Assembly (NCBI GenBank): GCA_951640165.1
Contig: OX621236.1
Location: 31,178,948 to 31,242,947, forward strand
Source of the DNA: Pseudoips prasinana
Taxonomy: Eukaryota; Arthropoda; Insecta; Lepidoptera; Nolidae
Length of the DNA stretch: 64,000 nucleotides
Direction: 5' to 3'
Position 1 is the first letter of the stretch, and each line of letters opens with the position of its first letter. A program made the translations under genes and the position numbers. Shown here piece after piece: positions 55,216 through 64,000 of this stretch. Under the pieces are notes generated by a model. It was given only the letters and a program-made list of their open reading frames with translations, was not told the DNA's origin and made no database searches.

Positions 55216-56977
55216 ACGAAATCTCAAATGACTTATATATAAATTGTCAAAAGAAGAGTAATATATGAAACAAAAAATAGTGCATCTATCGGAACCAATT
55301 GCTAGTACCAGCTATTAGTATCCCGGTCTAAATGATCTATGCGACTTATTTCTAATATATCCCAAACTAAGTAGCCTTAAGTACAATATTACCTTTTTGA
55401 AGAAAATCGTTTGTTTTCCATACATTGTGTGCCATATAATATAACCGATACAGAACATCGAAAAAACTATCATTTGCAAAATGAATATTTCCTACATACG
55501 ATATCGAATACGTAGAACTAACTCACGGAGTGAACGTGAATAAGAATGAACGATTCATTAAATTAGAATATACATAATATCGTTCCTTATATTGACTTGA
55601 GTAGAATAAGAACTGTGATAAGCACCACAAAAGCCTGTCATGTCACATTGCTATCGATTCCTTATAAAAATAGACAAAAGTACTACCAGTGGCAGCAATG
55701 ATACAGCATACACTCCAGGTAATCATTATATTGGGTTAATGTAGTAGACCTAAGGTCAATAAATAGACCTAAGGTAAATAAATAAATAAAATAAATAAAT
55801 GAATAAAATAAAAAAGGTTTTTATTCACGTAGACTTTTTAAAAAGCGCTTGTACATAGTCAGAACATGTTTGTAGTAATACACTTATTATTTCTAGTTAC
55901 TTTTTACCTCAGATCAAATAAAAAAATTTATCTGAGCTTATTACAGATATTTAGGAACACGGAATATTAAAACATTTATACAATGTATTTTATTAGTAGT
56001 GATATTTAGCTAGCTTGTATTAAGTTATTGACAAATTGTTGTTAAGTGTATTGTGTATTTGTTGTTAAGGTGGGTAAGGTTGCCATAGTTCATCGGTAAG
56101 GGGGAAAGAACATACAAAAATAGGATTATGTATCCTATAATAGGTATTGACTACTTCGCCATACGTCGATCATGGCGAAGCAGTCAATATAGTCACCCTG
56201 AGTGCTAACCCACAAAACTTATAAATATTTTACCAGTTTTCTGATGGCCATTGTACAGGCTCTGCCTAATTTGGGATCAGATGGCAGTGTGTTAGTGGTC
56301 CCACGATATTTAAATTTATATTTATTATTAATGGGTTTTGTCATCTTTAATAGACAGTTACCACTGTTTTCGTACCAACTCTTTTGCCATACTCGTTTAT
56401 GAATTGGAGGATCTTAGATAAGGGAAACTACCTAATCTGTTAGGTTGAATGAACTAACGACTGGCAAATAACGGTATGGGATGGAACGACCCTTTTCTGT
56501 ATCGAGCTTGTTTAGGGAAGGATGTGATAGTAATGAATTATGCATTTAGTTTTATTTATGTAGGAGAAAATGTCTCAAATAAATAGGAATAAGTAATATG
56601 TCGTATACAAAGTATCATAGGTAAGGCTTGATCAGTATGTTTACTTGATTTAAAGGATTAATTTATAAGCATCATTGCCTGTTAGTGTCGGTACCAATAG
56701 TATTTAGAATGAAAATGACTAAACAAAGCTATATGTAAGAAGATACCCTTGTAATACAATAATCGCCTCTACTACCTTTGTAGTAAAGACAAACAGAGCG
56801 TCAACTGTGGATAAGATGATGTTTGTGAAAATTTAGATGTTTTTGTTGGAAACTACACATACCTCAATTTTATTCTGTTATGCTTCACCATGATTGTAAA
56901 TTATTGAGTTTCAAATTGACTCGCGATTGTAAATTCTTATTACCTATAATATAATTAATTTATTATTAGAATTTAGA
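55216..56977. other. Mostly unassigned; SINE A fragment at 56244-56315
   Basis: An (AAAT)n-like low-complexity tract lies at 55775-55815. The plus-strand fragment 'tacaggctctgcctaatttg' and neighbours (56244-56315) is a family A SINE body piece. 'tgactacttcgccatacgtcgatcatggcgaagcagtca' around 56150-56187 forms a small inverted repeat (tggcgaag/cttcgcca). No gene is supported. Confidence 0.45.
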
Positions 56978-57115
56978 CCATGGCGGTCAACCTCAATTGG
57001 GAATAGCGACTCTGCGTGGGACATTATAGTGCACAGTTGTGTGCGCAAACACAGGTGAACTTTCTATTCCCCACTTTATTATCCGATACGACAGTTAGCC
57101 GAAACGATCTGATTT
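56978..57115 (-). mobile_element. SINE B body fragment
   Basis: 'tcaacctcaattgggaatag' and 'cattatagtgcacagttgtg' match the body of the SINEs at 15.6 and 59.3 kb. The tRNA head is absent. A piece of SINE family D (GATTGGTAGATGGTGCAGG plus TTCGAGACC) follows at about 57141-57172. Confidence 0.65.
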
Positions 57116-57346
57116 TTTTTTTGATAATTTTTATTTTTGATGATTGGTAGATGGTGCAGGTTCGAGACCATAAAGCAATTAACCCTAAAATCTAAATATC
57201 TGCAGTTGATCACCAAATACCAACGGCGGAGAGAGTTAAGATACATAGATTACATAGATATATATGACATACATCCATCATAACAAGAACTTGTGTCTGA
57301 TGGCCACAGTTTGTTGGTAGACAAGTAAATATCTATAATACAGAAG

Positions 57347-57465
57347 GTACAGACGGCTACATATCAAGCTATACATTTCGAGTATAAGCTGATCCCGCGT
57401 TGTATAGGATTTCCATACAATGAGAGGTCAGCTTATACTGGAAATTTATAGCTAGATATGAGGTT
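57347..57465. mobile_element. MITE, family M2, right end eroded
   Basis: Starts GTACAGACGGCTACATATCA and runs to about 57465, with the same internal hairpin as 44891-45017 but with the central segment in inverted orientation ('ttgtataggatttccataca'). The right terminus does not reach the GTAC end. Its outer 11 bases equal those of family M1. Confidence 0.75.
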
Positions 57466-57531
57466 TTGCTTTTGTAAAAACCTTATTGTCAGTTTGAAAT
57501 ATTTACAGGTAAAAGTTTTGACAACCTAACT

Positions 57532-57583
57532 TTATGATGACAACGTATTATTAACAGCTGTTAATAATACGTTGTCTTCATAA
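57532..57583. repeat. 52-bp palindrome with perfect 38-bp core
   Basis: GACAACGTATTATTAACAG (57539-57557) is followed directly by its exact reverse complement (57558-57576) with no spacer. Six more pairs with one mismatch extend it to 57532-57583. It stands about 40 bp before the truncated 5' end of the LINE. Confidence 0.95.
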
Positions 57584-57619
57584 TAACATCACAATTCAGC
57601 ATCTTATGATCATCATCAT

Positions 57620-59158
57620 CATCATATCAGCGTTCAATTCCGTGGATTTTGATGTGTTGCTGGGGATATTACGCACTCTTAACGTATCTCCAACAGTTAT
57701 TGACTGGTTTCGTAGTTACCTGTCTGGCCGCCGGCAATGTATTCGTATTGATAATTCCTTTTCTTCTTGGTGTAATACTATTGCAGGCGTGCCGTGCCTC
57801 AGGGTGGCGTTTTGTCTCCACTATTATTCGCAATTTTTATAAATTCTATTTCTAAACGTATTAATTCTTCCTACCACCTTTATGCAGACGATCTTCAGAT
57901 TTATAATCAGGCTCCGTTAAATAAATTGGCAGAAGCTGTGACTAATTTGAATACCGATTTAAATAACATCAGTGAGTGGAGTCGTGCTCACGGACTACAC
58001 GTTAACCCACAGAAGACCCAAGTGATTGTTGTAGGGAGCTCAAGGATGTTGGCTAAGGCATCTTTGTCTCAACTACCACAACTTCGTTTTGGAGGCAATG
58101 TTTTACAAATAAGTCGTGAAGTCAAAAACCTAGGCAAACTCTTTGACAGCTGCCTTTCCTGGGGCCCTCAACTACAAAACGTCAGTCGGAAAATTTTTGC
58201 ATCAATTGGATCATTGAGAAGACTTCGTAACTTCCTCCCAACTAGCACCAAAATTGCGCTTGCTCAATCCCTTCTTCTTCCAATACTAGATTACGCAGAT
58301 GTCAGCTATCTTGATCTTACAGAGGCCCAACTTGAAAAACTTGAGCGTCTCCAGAACGTCTGCATAAGATTCATATTCGGTCTTCGGAAATATGATCATA
58401 TCACTGAATTTCGTAACAAGCTCAAGTGGCTACCCATTCGCTTTCGCCGGAATGCCCATATTCTCTCACTTCTATACAATGTTTTGTTTTCTCCTTCAAC
58501 GCCCTCTTACCTCAAAGCACGCTTTTCATTCCTTTATGAATCACATTCGAAACTTATGAGATCATCGAATAATTTAAAATTGACAATGCCAGCACATTCC
58601 ACAATCTTTCTGGACAAATCGTTTGCTGTGCAAGGAGCTCGCTTGTGGAATGAATTGCCATTGTCAGTACGCCAAGCTCAATCTCTACGCAACTTTCAGA
58701 GTCTAGTGAAAGATCACTACCTGTCCTTACTGAAAGGAACGAAATAATTTACTTTCTAGTTTATCTCTTACTAGTTTATGAACTTCAGCAACGGCTCCTA
58801 ATTTAGTTTTGTTTTATGATAAGAATTGTATGTATGTATTTATTTATTTATGAAATATAAGTATATATAATATAGTATGTAGGTCAATATATAATATATA
58901 TGTAATTTATCTTAAATGACTTTTGACATTTTTTTGTAATGATACCAGTGCGTATCATTTCTATACCCATGTGCACTGACAACTACCCTATCTCGGTTAC
59001 TCCATACTCCAATCCCTGCCTAGGTTGCCTGGAAGAGATAACATTTAGTGATAAGGCCGCCAATTGTACCATTTTTTAAATGTATGCTATTGTATTCTTA
59101 TATTCTGTAATGTTTTGGTGTACAATAAAGAGTTATCTTATCTTATATCTTATCTTAT
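57620..59158 (+). mobile_element. CR1/L2-like LINE, 5'-truncated
   Basis: The coding part starts inside the reverse transcriptase and is followed by a 3' untranslated region with 'gcctggaagagataacattt', 'gtgataaggccgccaattgt' and 'tacaataaagagttatctta'. It ends in short TATCT-type repeats. The clade is inferred from the order of RT motifs and from the ending RLWNELPLSVR; it could also be assigned to a neighbouring Jockey-superfamily clade. A relic of the same family lies at 34205-34400. Confidence 0.8.
57629..58747 (+). pseudogene. Reverse transcriptase of the LINE, one frameshift
   Basis: The first part (to about 57790) reads FNSVDFDVLLGILRTLNVSP then TVIDWFRSYLSGRRQCIRID. A frameshift near 57788 passes to a 317-codon frame (57794-58747) starting PQGGVLSPLLFAIFINSISK. 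In that frame YADD stands at residues 30-33, the polymerase catalytic box, followed by HGLHVNPQKTQVIVVGSSRM, LPILDYADVSYLDLTEAQLE, GLRKYDHITEFRNKLKWLPI, GARLWNELPLSVRQAQSLRN and a short Lys-rich end. The N-terminal endonuclease and first RT motifs are missing by truncation. The well-preserved thumb suggests a young copy, but it cannot be active. Confidence 0.85.
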
Positions 59159-59325
59159 CAGCAGAAAGACAAAGGCCTCCCCCTAAGATCTCCACCATTG
59201 CCGGTCTTACGCTATTCCCATCCAGCTGTTTCCAGCAACCCGCACAAGATCATTGGTCCATCTTGTTCTTGGCAAGCTGCGTCTTCCAGTTCGTGGTCGC
59301 CACTCGAGTAAATGTTCTTCCATGA
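59158..59325 (-). pseudogene. RTE C-terminal fragment and tail
   Basis: The minus strand reads EWRPRTGRRSLPRTRWTNDL then VRVAGNSWMGIA and ends in 'ttagggggaggcctttgtct', the same C-terminus as at 14.1-14.24 kb, with about 170 bp left. The (ATG)n tail is lost at the border with the LINE tail. Confidence 0.75.
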
Positions 59326-59640
59326 ATTTTGGCCACGGATTAGCCGTCTGGGGGTGGGGGGGACAGATTATTGTGCACAAGTGTGTGCGCAAACACAGGA
59401 GCATCGAATCGATCCGAAGGGACGCCTAGTGACACGACCGGAAAGAGGTCAGATACTGGACCGACGTCTTTACATTTACTCCGAGGCACGGGGGTATAAT
59501 GCCACCAACTCCTAGACTTCGGGCTGATGCTGAGAAGTTTTTCTTTTTAAAGTAAAGTCCCAAAATCACTTTGACCTGATTTGAACCCAGGAGTTCGTTC
59601 TTTGCGGGTGAACACGCTCCGCTAGACCAACGAGGCAGAG
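59318..59640 (-). mobile_element. tRNA-derived SINE, family B, full length
   Basis: Head on the minus strand from about 59640: TCGTTGGTCTAGCGGAGCG (box A) and GGTTCAAATCAGG (box B, about 59578-59590). The body 'gcattatacccccgtgcctc' matches 15578-15912. A G-run (GGGGGTGGGGGGG, about 59349) near the 3' end is a local difference. Confidence 0.8.
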
Positions 59641-60384
59641 AAAAATTACTAAGTAAGTAACATAAAAATAACTATGCAACTGGCAACAGTATTTTCTGCA
59701 AATCTGAAAATATTGCAGCGACGAATTGCACATTTCGAGTACATCGTTAATTACGCCACGGAAATGAAATGCCTCAGGGACGTTGGACGTGTCCGAAGAT
59801 GCGGACGTTCATTGGCCACTGTGGCTAACCGCCGTAGTGACGACACACACAATTAGAATGAATATACGTATAATTGTCCAATATGAAGCTATTGGACAAT
59901 TAGACGTAAAGTTCGTGAGTTGTCCATGAATTCTTAATTATAACAAAAAATCCATACTGATATAGATTTGTAACTCGGTATTCAGAAAATAAATACTTAG
60001 TTTATGGTTGATTATAGTCATTGTAGCCGTGTGGTTTCTGACTTAGCCGTGTATAATCCAGCATACAAAGAATAACAGGGTTAGCCTATGCCATCCACTG
60101 CGTGTCGTAAAGCGCAACTAATGGATACACCTGGTAGTCGGGTTGTTGCGTCACCTGTCTACCTACCTAACTACCATCAAACGCGGTCACCAACTCGGAA
60201 GCCAAGCTAGGTGACTAAGGTAAACCCCTCCAAATGGCAACATTATATTTTATAAGATTTATTATGTTTATTTATGTTATTATAATTTATTATGTTCATT
60301 TATGTTATTATAATTTATTATGTTCATTTATTTTATTATTATGTTTTATTTCAATTAGTTTAGTCAATTATAACTATTTTTCTT
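59641..60384. other. Unassigned, with a 28-bp tandem repeat
   Basis: A unit of 28 bp (ATTATGTTCATTTATGTTAT...) occurs three times at 60261, 60289 and 60317. Before it, 60010-60240 holds a moderately GC-rich block ('aaagcgcaactaatggatac', 'gcggtcaccaactcggaagc') that is probably a dispersed repeat but has no second copy here. The 60-codon plus frame at 59674-59856 is not recognised. Confidence 0.45.
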
Positions 60385-62045
60385 AAACAGGAATTGAAAT
60401 GTATAAGGGCTAGAATTAAACTCGTCTAAATGTGAGATTTTTATTTCAGACCCTACTGATAAATTATCCATTCTCCAGAAGTTTAAAATAGTATCACCAA
60501 ATATAAAATTGTTGGAAAAAGATACTTTGATACTTTGCGTCTCCTAGGGTCACCTGTCCTAGACGATGCTTTTCCATCATTTGTTGATGAAAAAATTCAA
60601 AATTACAACGACATCTCAGAGAGATTTTCAAAAATTAACATACATACCGCTTTCACAATCATTAGATATTGCTTTTTCGTCCCAAAATTTACGCATATCC
60701 TGCGATCCTGTCACATATGGAAACATCAGACACTCCTAGAAAGTATTGATTCCATATTAAAAACTTCCATTTCAAACATTCTAAATCTAGACCTGGATAA
60801 CCGGGCTTGGCTCCAAGCTACTTTACCTGTACGTTTGGGTGGGCTCGGTATCCGCAAAATTTCTAGTGTAAGCCTTCCAGCTTTCTTGTCTTCGGTCCAC
60901 AGTACTGAAGAATTGACTCGGAAAATTCTTAATCCTACACGGGTCAGTTCAGAAGTGATGTGCCTTACTGATGCCATGAATGCTTGGAGGGCTTCCTGTC
61001 CGAGTTCAGATCTACCCACCAACCCTGCTTCTCAGAGACAATGGGACCAGCCGCTCTGCAACCTTGAACGCAATGGTCTCCTCAACACATCCACAAATTC
61101 AGCAGAGCGCGCTCGCTTATTGGCTCTGGGTGAGTGGGAATCGGGGCTCTGGTTGCAGGCATTACCTTCACCCAACTTAGGTACTTTATTGGACGACTGC
61201 ACGTTTAGGGTTGCAACTTGCCTTCGTTTGGGTGTCCGCTTTGTGGCTCCGCATCAGTGTCGTTGTGGCGAAGCCGTCGATCGTCTTGGATACCATGGTC
61301 TTTCGTGTAGTAGGAGCGCTGGTAGAATTTCGCGGCACGCTAGTATTAATGACATTGTTCGTAGAGCCCTTTCCATCGCCGGCGTACCTGCCATACTGGA
61401 ACCAAATGGCTTGGCACGTGATGATGGAAAGCGACCAGGCGGTATGTCGTTGCTACCATGGAAGATGGGAAGGCATCTGGTGTGGGACGCAACATGCGTG
61501 GATACCCTGGCACCATCCCACCTTCCTCAAACCTCGAATTCTGCGGGCGCTGCTGCTACATCTGCAGAGAACCTCAAGCGGCGTAAGTACTCCCGCCTAA
61601 TCGGCAGTTACGTTTTTGAGCCATTTGGGGTTGAAACACTAGGACCATGGGGTCCAGGTGCTCGTTCACTCTTCAAGAGCATCTCTAAAAAATTGATCGA
61701 CGCCACACGTGACCAGAGGGCTGGTCTATTTTTTGCACAGAGAATAAGCATTGCCATACAACGTGGCAATGCTGCCAGCCTTCTGGGCACGATACCCTTT
61801 GATGCCGATGCGGAGCGCTTAATGGATTGCCTTTAGTTAGTTAATTAGTTTATTTTAGTTTAGTTTATAGCGTTATAGTTGGAATTTCTTGTTAAATAAA
61901 TTTCTTCTTATTAGAAAATTAGGTATAGTTAAAATTTAAATTGTTAATTTACATGTAGTCGAAATTTATTATAACTAATGTTAAATTATTAAGATAATAA
62001 AAGTATGGGTCTTTGTAACCTTTGAATGAAATAAATTATTATTAA
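60385..62045 (+). mobile_element. Retroelement 3' half with restriction-like endonuclease signature
   Basis: Homology begins at about 60385 (IEMYK, then after a one-base shift LELNSSKCEIFISDPTDKLS) and passes, with a frameshift near 60535, into the long frame described next. The 3' untranslated region ends near 'gaaataaattattattaaa' (about 62045), with AATAAA at about 62030. The element is 5'-truncated in the RT domain, which is the usual non-LTR pattern. The decayed minus-strand copy at 2480-3340 is a relative. Confidence 0.7.
60535..61836 (+). pseudogene. RT thumb plus zinc-binding and restriction-like endonuclease region
   Basis: A 433-codon open frame. Residues 1-150 resemble the region after the RT palm: LLGSPVLDDAFPSF, FVPKFTHILR and LPVRLGGLGIRKISSVSLPA. 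A Cys242-x-Cys244...His254...Cys258 cluster, with His268 soon after, suggests a metal-binding knuckle. Next come LEPNGLARDDGKRPGG (to about 303), LVWDATCVDT (Asp318 and Asp323), ENLKRRKYSRL (Lys348, Lys351) and FGVETLGPWGPGARSLF, ending SIAIQRGNAASLLGTIPF. The spacing of a P-D/G, Asp and Lys motifs after a knuckle resembles the PD-(D/E)xK nuclease of R2-like retroelements, which nicks the target site. The Asp expected after KRP is Gly302 here, while the relative at 2807-2809 has Asp. The clade is uncertain; the start codon is not a true gene start because RT sequence precedes it. Confidence 0.65.
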
Positions 62046-62100
62046 AGAAACCTTTGGGGAAGGCCTATATCCAGCAGTGGACGATATCAGGCTGATGATG
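62046..62100 (+). pseudogene. RTE 3' tail fragment
   Basis: 'ctttggggaaggcctatatc' and CAGCAGTGGACGATATCAGG, ending in TGATGATGA, match the last 50 bp of the RTE at 14.2 kb. It abuts the end of the preceding retroelement. Confidence 0.75.
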
Positions 62101-62197
62101 ACGGCTGGTTTTATTACAATGGCCTAATAGTTGATGAAGGAGAATTTTTAAAATCACAAAGGCTTTGTTAGGTATATAAATGCCTGTACCGAAAGGA
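62101..62197. other. Short unassigned spacer
   Basis: About 100 bp between the RTE tail and the next SINE; nothing is recognised. Confidence 0.4.
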
Positions 62198-62345
62198 ACT
62201 TTACAAACATGCAGTACATGGACACAAAGCACACGCAGACTCCGAACAACCATATATAGGTCACACTAATAGTTGCCACGTGCGGCAACGCGAAACACAA
62301 AGGTGCCGAAGTGACTTTAAACACTGCGCCACACGTGCAGTATAT
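62198..62345 (-). mobile_element. tRNA-derived SINE, family C
   Basis: 'tttacaaacatgcagtacat' and 'ctgcgccacacgtgcagt' match the SINE at 49738-49925. The box B region is altered ('gtgccgaagtgact' nearby). It points to the minus strand. Confidence 0.65.
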
Positions 62346-62774
62346 TTATTGGTTAAGAGCAGTCTCTCAAAGAATGCTTGGACTGCATGTTGCGTCACCC
62401 GTTGTCGCTGGAATACTATTGGATTTTATAAAACTGATAGAAGGGTGCGCGAAAGTTCACCTAAATTTTCAACTCCGATAATTGGAAATCCGAAAATGTT
62501 TTTCCTAACATTTTTCATCCTAACAATTACAACTCCTAACTACTCTGTCTCTAATGTTCATAATTCCGAAGCATTCAACTTCATAATGTCAGTAGCAATA
62601 AACATCTATAATACTTTTATTTGTTTTCCTATATTTTCTCAACATAACTATCTTTTACACTATTTATCAAAGTCATATCTTTTTTTTTACTCTTATGAAA
62701 TAATATGGGTTAGGTTAGAACTGCGACCGTTTAGCGCCAATTACTGTCATTTTCCCACCCACATATATTTTTTA
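62346..62774. other. Unassigned stretch
   Basis: A 178-codon plus frame (62280-62816) runs through SINE, AT-rich and Helitron sequence, so it is a chance frame. 'gggttaggttagaactgcga' (about 62708) is a shorter relative of the TTAGG-like string at 43.4 kb. Nothing else is supported. Confidence 0.4.
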
Positions 62775-63086
62775 CTAGCTTTACCCCGCGTCTTTATCCG
62801 TGTTAAATTTTATTAATTATCACATCCTCCGCCGTCGGCGATAGCGTGATAATATGTAGCCTATATGTTGACCCAACCTCTTAGTAATATTCATGCATAA
62901 TTTGAACTAAATCCATGCAGTACTTTTAAAGTTTAGCCCGGACATACATACAGAAAAACAGACAAAACATCTAAAATCTATATTTTTGGCTTCGATATCG
63001 AATGCAGATCACGTCCCAAATATCCTTTTTAAAAATGTTCAATGTACAGGTTTGACTTTCCTACGATTTTATTATATGTATATAGA
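62775..63086 (-). mobile_element. Non-autonomous Helitron, complete copy
   Basis: Minus-strand start TCTATATACATATAATAAAA at 63086 and end AAAGCTAG (CTAG at 62775-62778), followed by T. The interior matches the copy at 6812-7130 in order ('gtccgggctaaactttaaaa', 'tactgcatggatttagttca', 'acatataggctacatattat'). The 3' hairpin is weakened. Three copies in the window show the family was once active. Confidence 0.85.
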
Positions 63087-63969
63087 TTACACTTGGTAAA
63101 TGTTTCTTTCTGAGTATGAGTGAAAATATAATAATAATTATGTTTAGGGATAAAAGCGTTATGACAAAAAACAGAAGAAGTTTAAATATATTTACATAAA
63201 TGATATTATTAATTACTATTTTTGGAAACGTGAGTGTTATGAACATCGCCGGTAGCACTACAAATAGTATAAATGAAAACGTTCGGATGAAAAATTTTAG
63301 GAAGAGTGATCATTCGAATTACAAATCATTAGGAAGAACAATTTCGGGTAAAGAACTTTAGGTGAGCAAATATGGACCAGATTTTTCTGAATAGAAACAC
63401 GAGCCTCGTTGCTCTAACATGAAGTTAGGAACTTGGCGGTGACATAAACCTTTGCTTTAAAGAGCTAAGGGACCGCTCTGCACTAATTATGTCATGCGTA
63501 GTTAGATAGTTTTTTATTTATTTATTAGTGCACTCAACTTAATTCTACCATTACAGGGAACCTAATGCAGTAGAAAAGTTACAATAACAATTCAATTTCA
63601 ATTCAATAACATACAATCAAATAAGCCGCCCTTGTGAAGTCGTTCAGTGAGCAAACGAAGTATCGGGTGATATTAGCCGCCTAGCCAAACTTTAGCTAGG
63701 AGCACCACTACTTGTGCTAACTCGAATTTAAACAAAAATGTCTCGCTTCTCGCTTTATAATTTTAAAACCATATAAACCCATTATAAATAAACAATGAGA
63801 TACGCTGGTGGCCGGTATTTAAACTAACTCTAAATACATTTTCAAGTAAGTTCCCCAAAGTCATATTACAACAAGTAAGAAATGTTACGTATCTTTAAGA
63901 TAGAACGGGGACAAATAGTCGGTAGTGAACCATTGTGGTATTAATAATCCCTATGATTTGTATTAAGAA
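63087..63969. other. Unassigned AT-rich stretch
   Basis: No supported gene. The phrase 'ttaggaagagtgatcattcg' and a relative nearby ('attaggaagaacaatttcgg') suggest a diverged small repeat. Confidence 0.4.
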
Positions 63970-64000
63970 CTAGCTGTGCCCCGCGGTTTTACCCGCGTTA
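63970..64000 (-). mobile_element. 3' end of a Helitron, cut by the window edge
   Basis: CTAGCTGTGCCCCGCGG with the hairpin arms 'ccgcggttttacccgcg' is, on the minus strand, a well-preserved Helitron 3' terminus (CTAG at 63970-63973). The element continues beyond the window. Confidence 0.75.

Noticed and set aside
60440..60455. Splice acceptor 'tttatttcag' before the endonuclease-type frame
   Set aside because: The same RT reading frame continues upstream across it (KCEIFISDPTDK), so it is coding sequence and not an intron border.
61211..61600. 129-codon frame overlapping the 433-codon frame
   Set aside because: Shadow of the endonuclease-type frame in another reading frame; no conserved motifs.
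62280..62816. 178-codon plus frame
   Set aside because: It runs through SINE and Helitron sequence and an AT-rich spacer, has no coding bias or family likeness.

Overview
The window looks like a piece of insect nuclear DNA, most probably from a moth or butterfly. It is AT-rich, has no long host open reading frames, and consists mostly of transposable-element debris. The lepidopteran assignment rests on recognition of repeat types, not on a search: tRNA-headed SINEs with a body about 'tacaagctctgcttagtttg', RTE tails ending in (ATG)n after 'ccagcagtg', Helitron ends of the type 'gcgggcacagCTAG', and a cecropia-like mariner. Nothing suggests a bacterial, plasmid or viral sequence.

Layout from left to right. 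1-1.9 kb: an unassigned GC-rich block and a MITE remnant. 2.5-3.3 kb (minus): a decayed C-terminal region of a reverse-transcriptase element with a restriction-like endonuclease signature; a much better preserved relative lies at 60.4-62.0 kb (plus). 4.6-5.9 kb: an element with inverted ends of about 190 bp. 6.6-9.2 kb: SINEs, a non-autonomous Helitron and two back-to-back hairpins. 11.4 kb: a possible host exon with an ATG. 13.0-14.3 kb: an internally deleted RTE retrotransposon. 16.8-17.8 kb: a deleted Tc1/mariner-superfamily element with a spliced N-terminus. 19.2-20.8 kb: an apparently intact mariner nested in a Helitron remnant. 22.3-24.7 kb: two related LINE fragments tail to tail. 25.2-27.2 kb: a scrambled Helitron helicase. 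28-43 kb: LINE and SINE relics, a 413-bp foldback element and a tandem duplication. 44.0-44.8 kb: two candidate exons forming the 3' end of an unidentified host gene. 44.9-57.6 kb: MITEs, SINEs, a second Helitron with a tRNA-SINE cluster, hairpins and possible coding islands near 50.5-51.2 kb. 57.6-59.2 kb: a LINE with a 317-codon reverse-transcriptase frame. 59.2-64 kb: more RTE, SINE and Helitron pieces and the 433-codon endonuclease-type frame.

These are not genes working together as a system. They are a record of successive insertions, with clear nesting (mariner in Helitron, SINE cluster in Helitron). The only intact catalytic gene I can defend is the mariner transposase. The most unusual general property is the number of short-spacer, nearly perfect inverted repeats spread over the window, one of them inside helicase coding sequence. 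Boundaries of repeats are by eye and may be off by tens of bases; family names come from motif recognition only.
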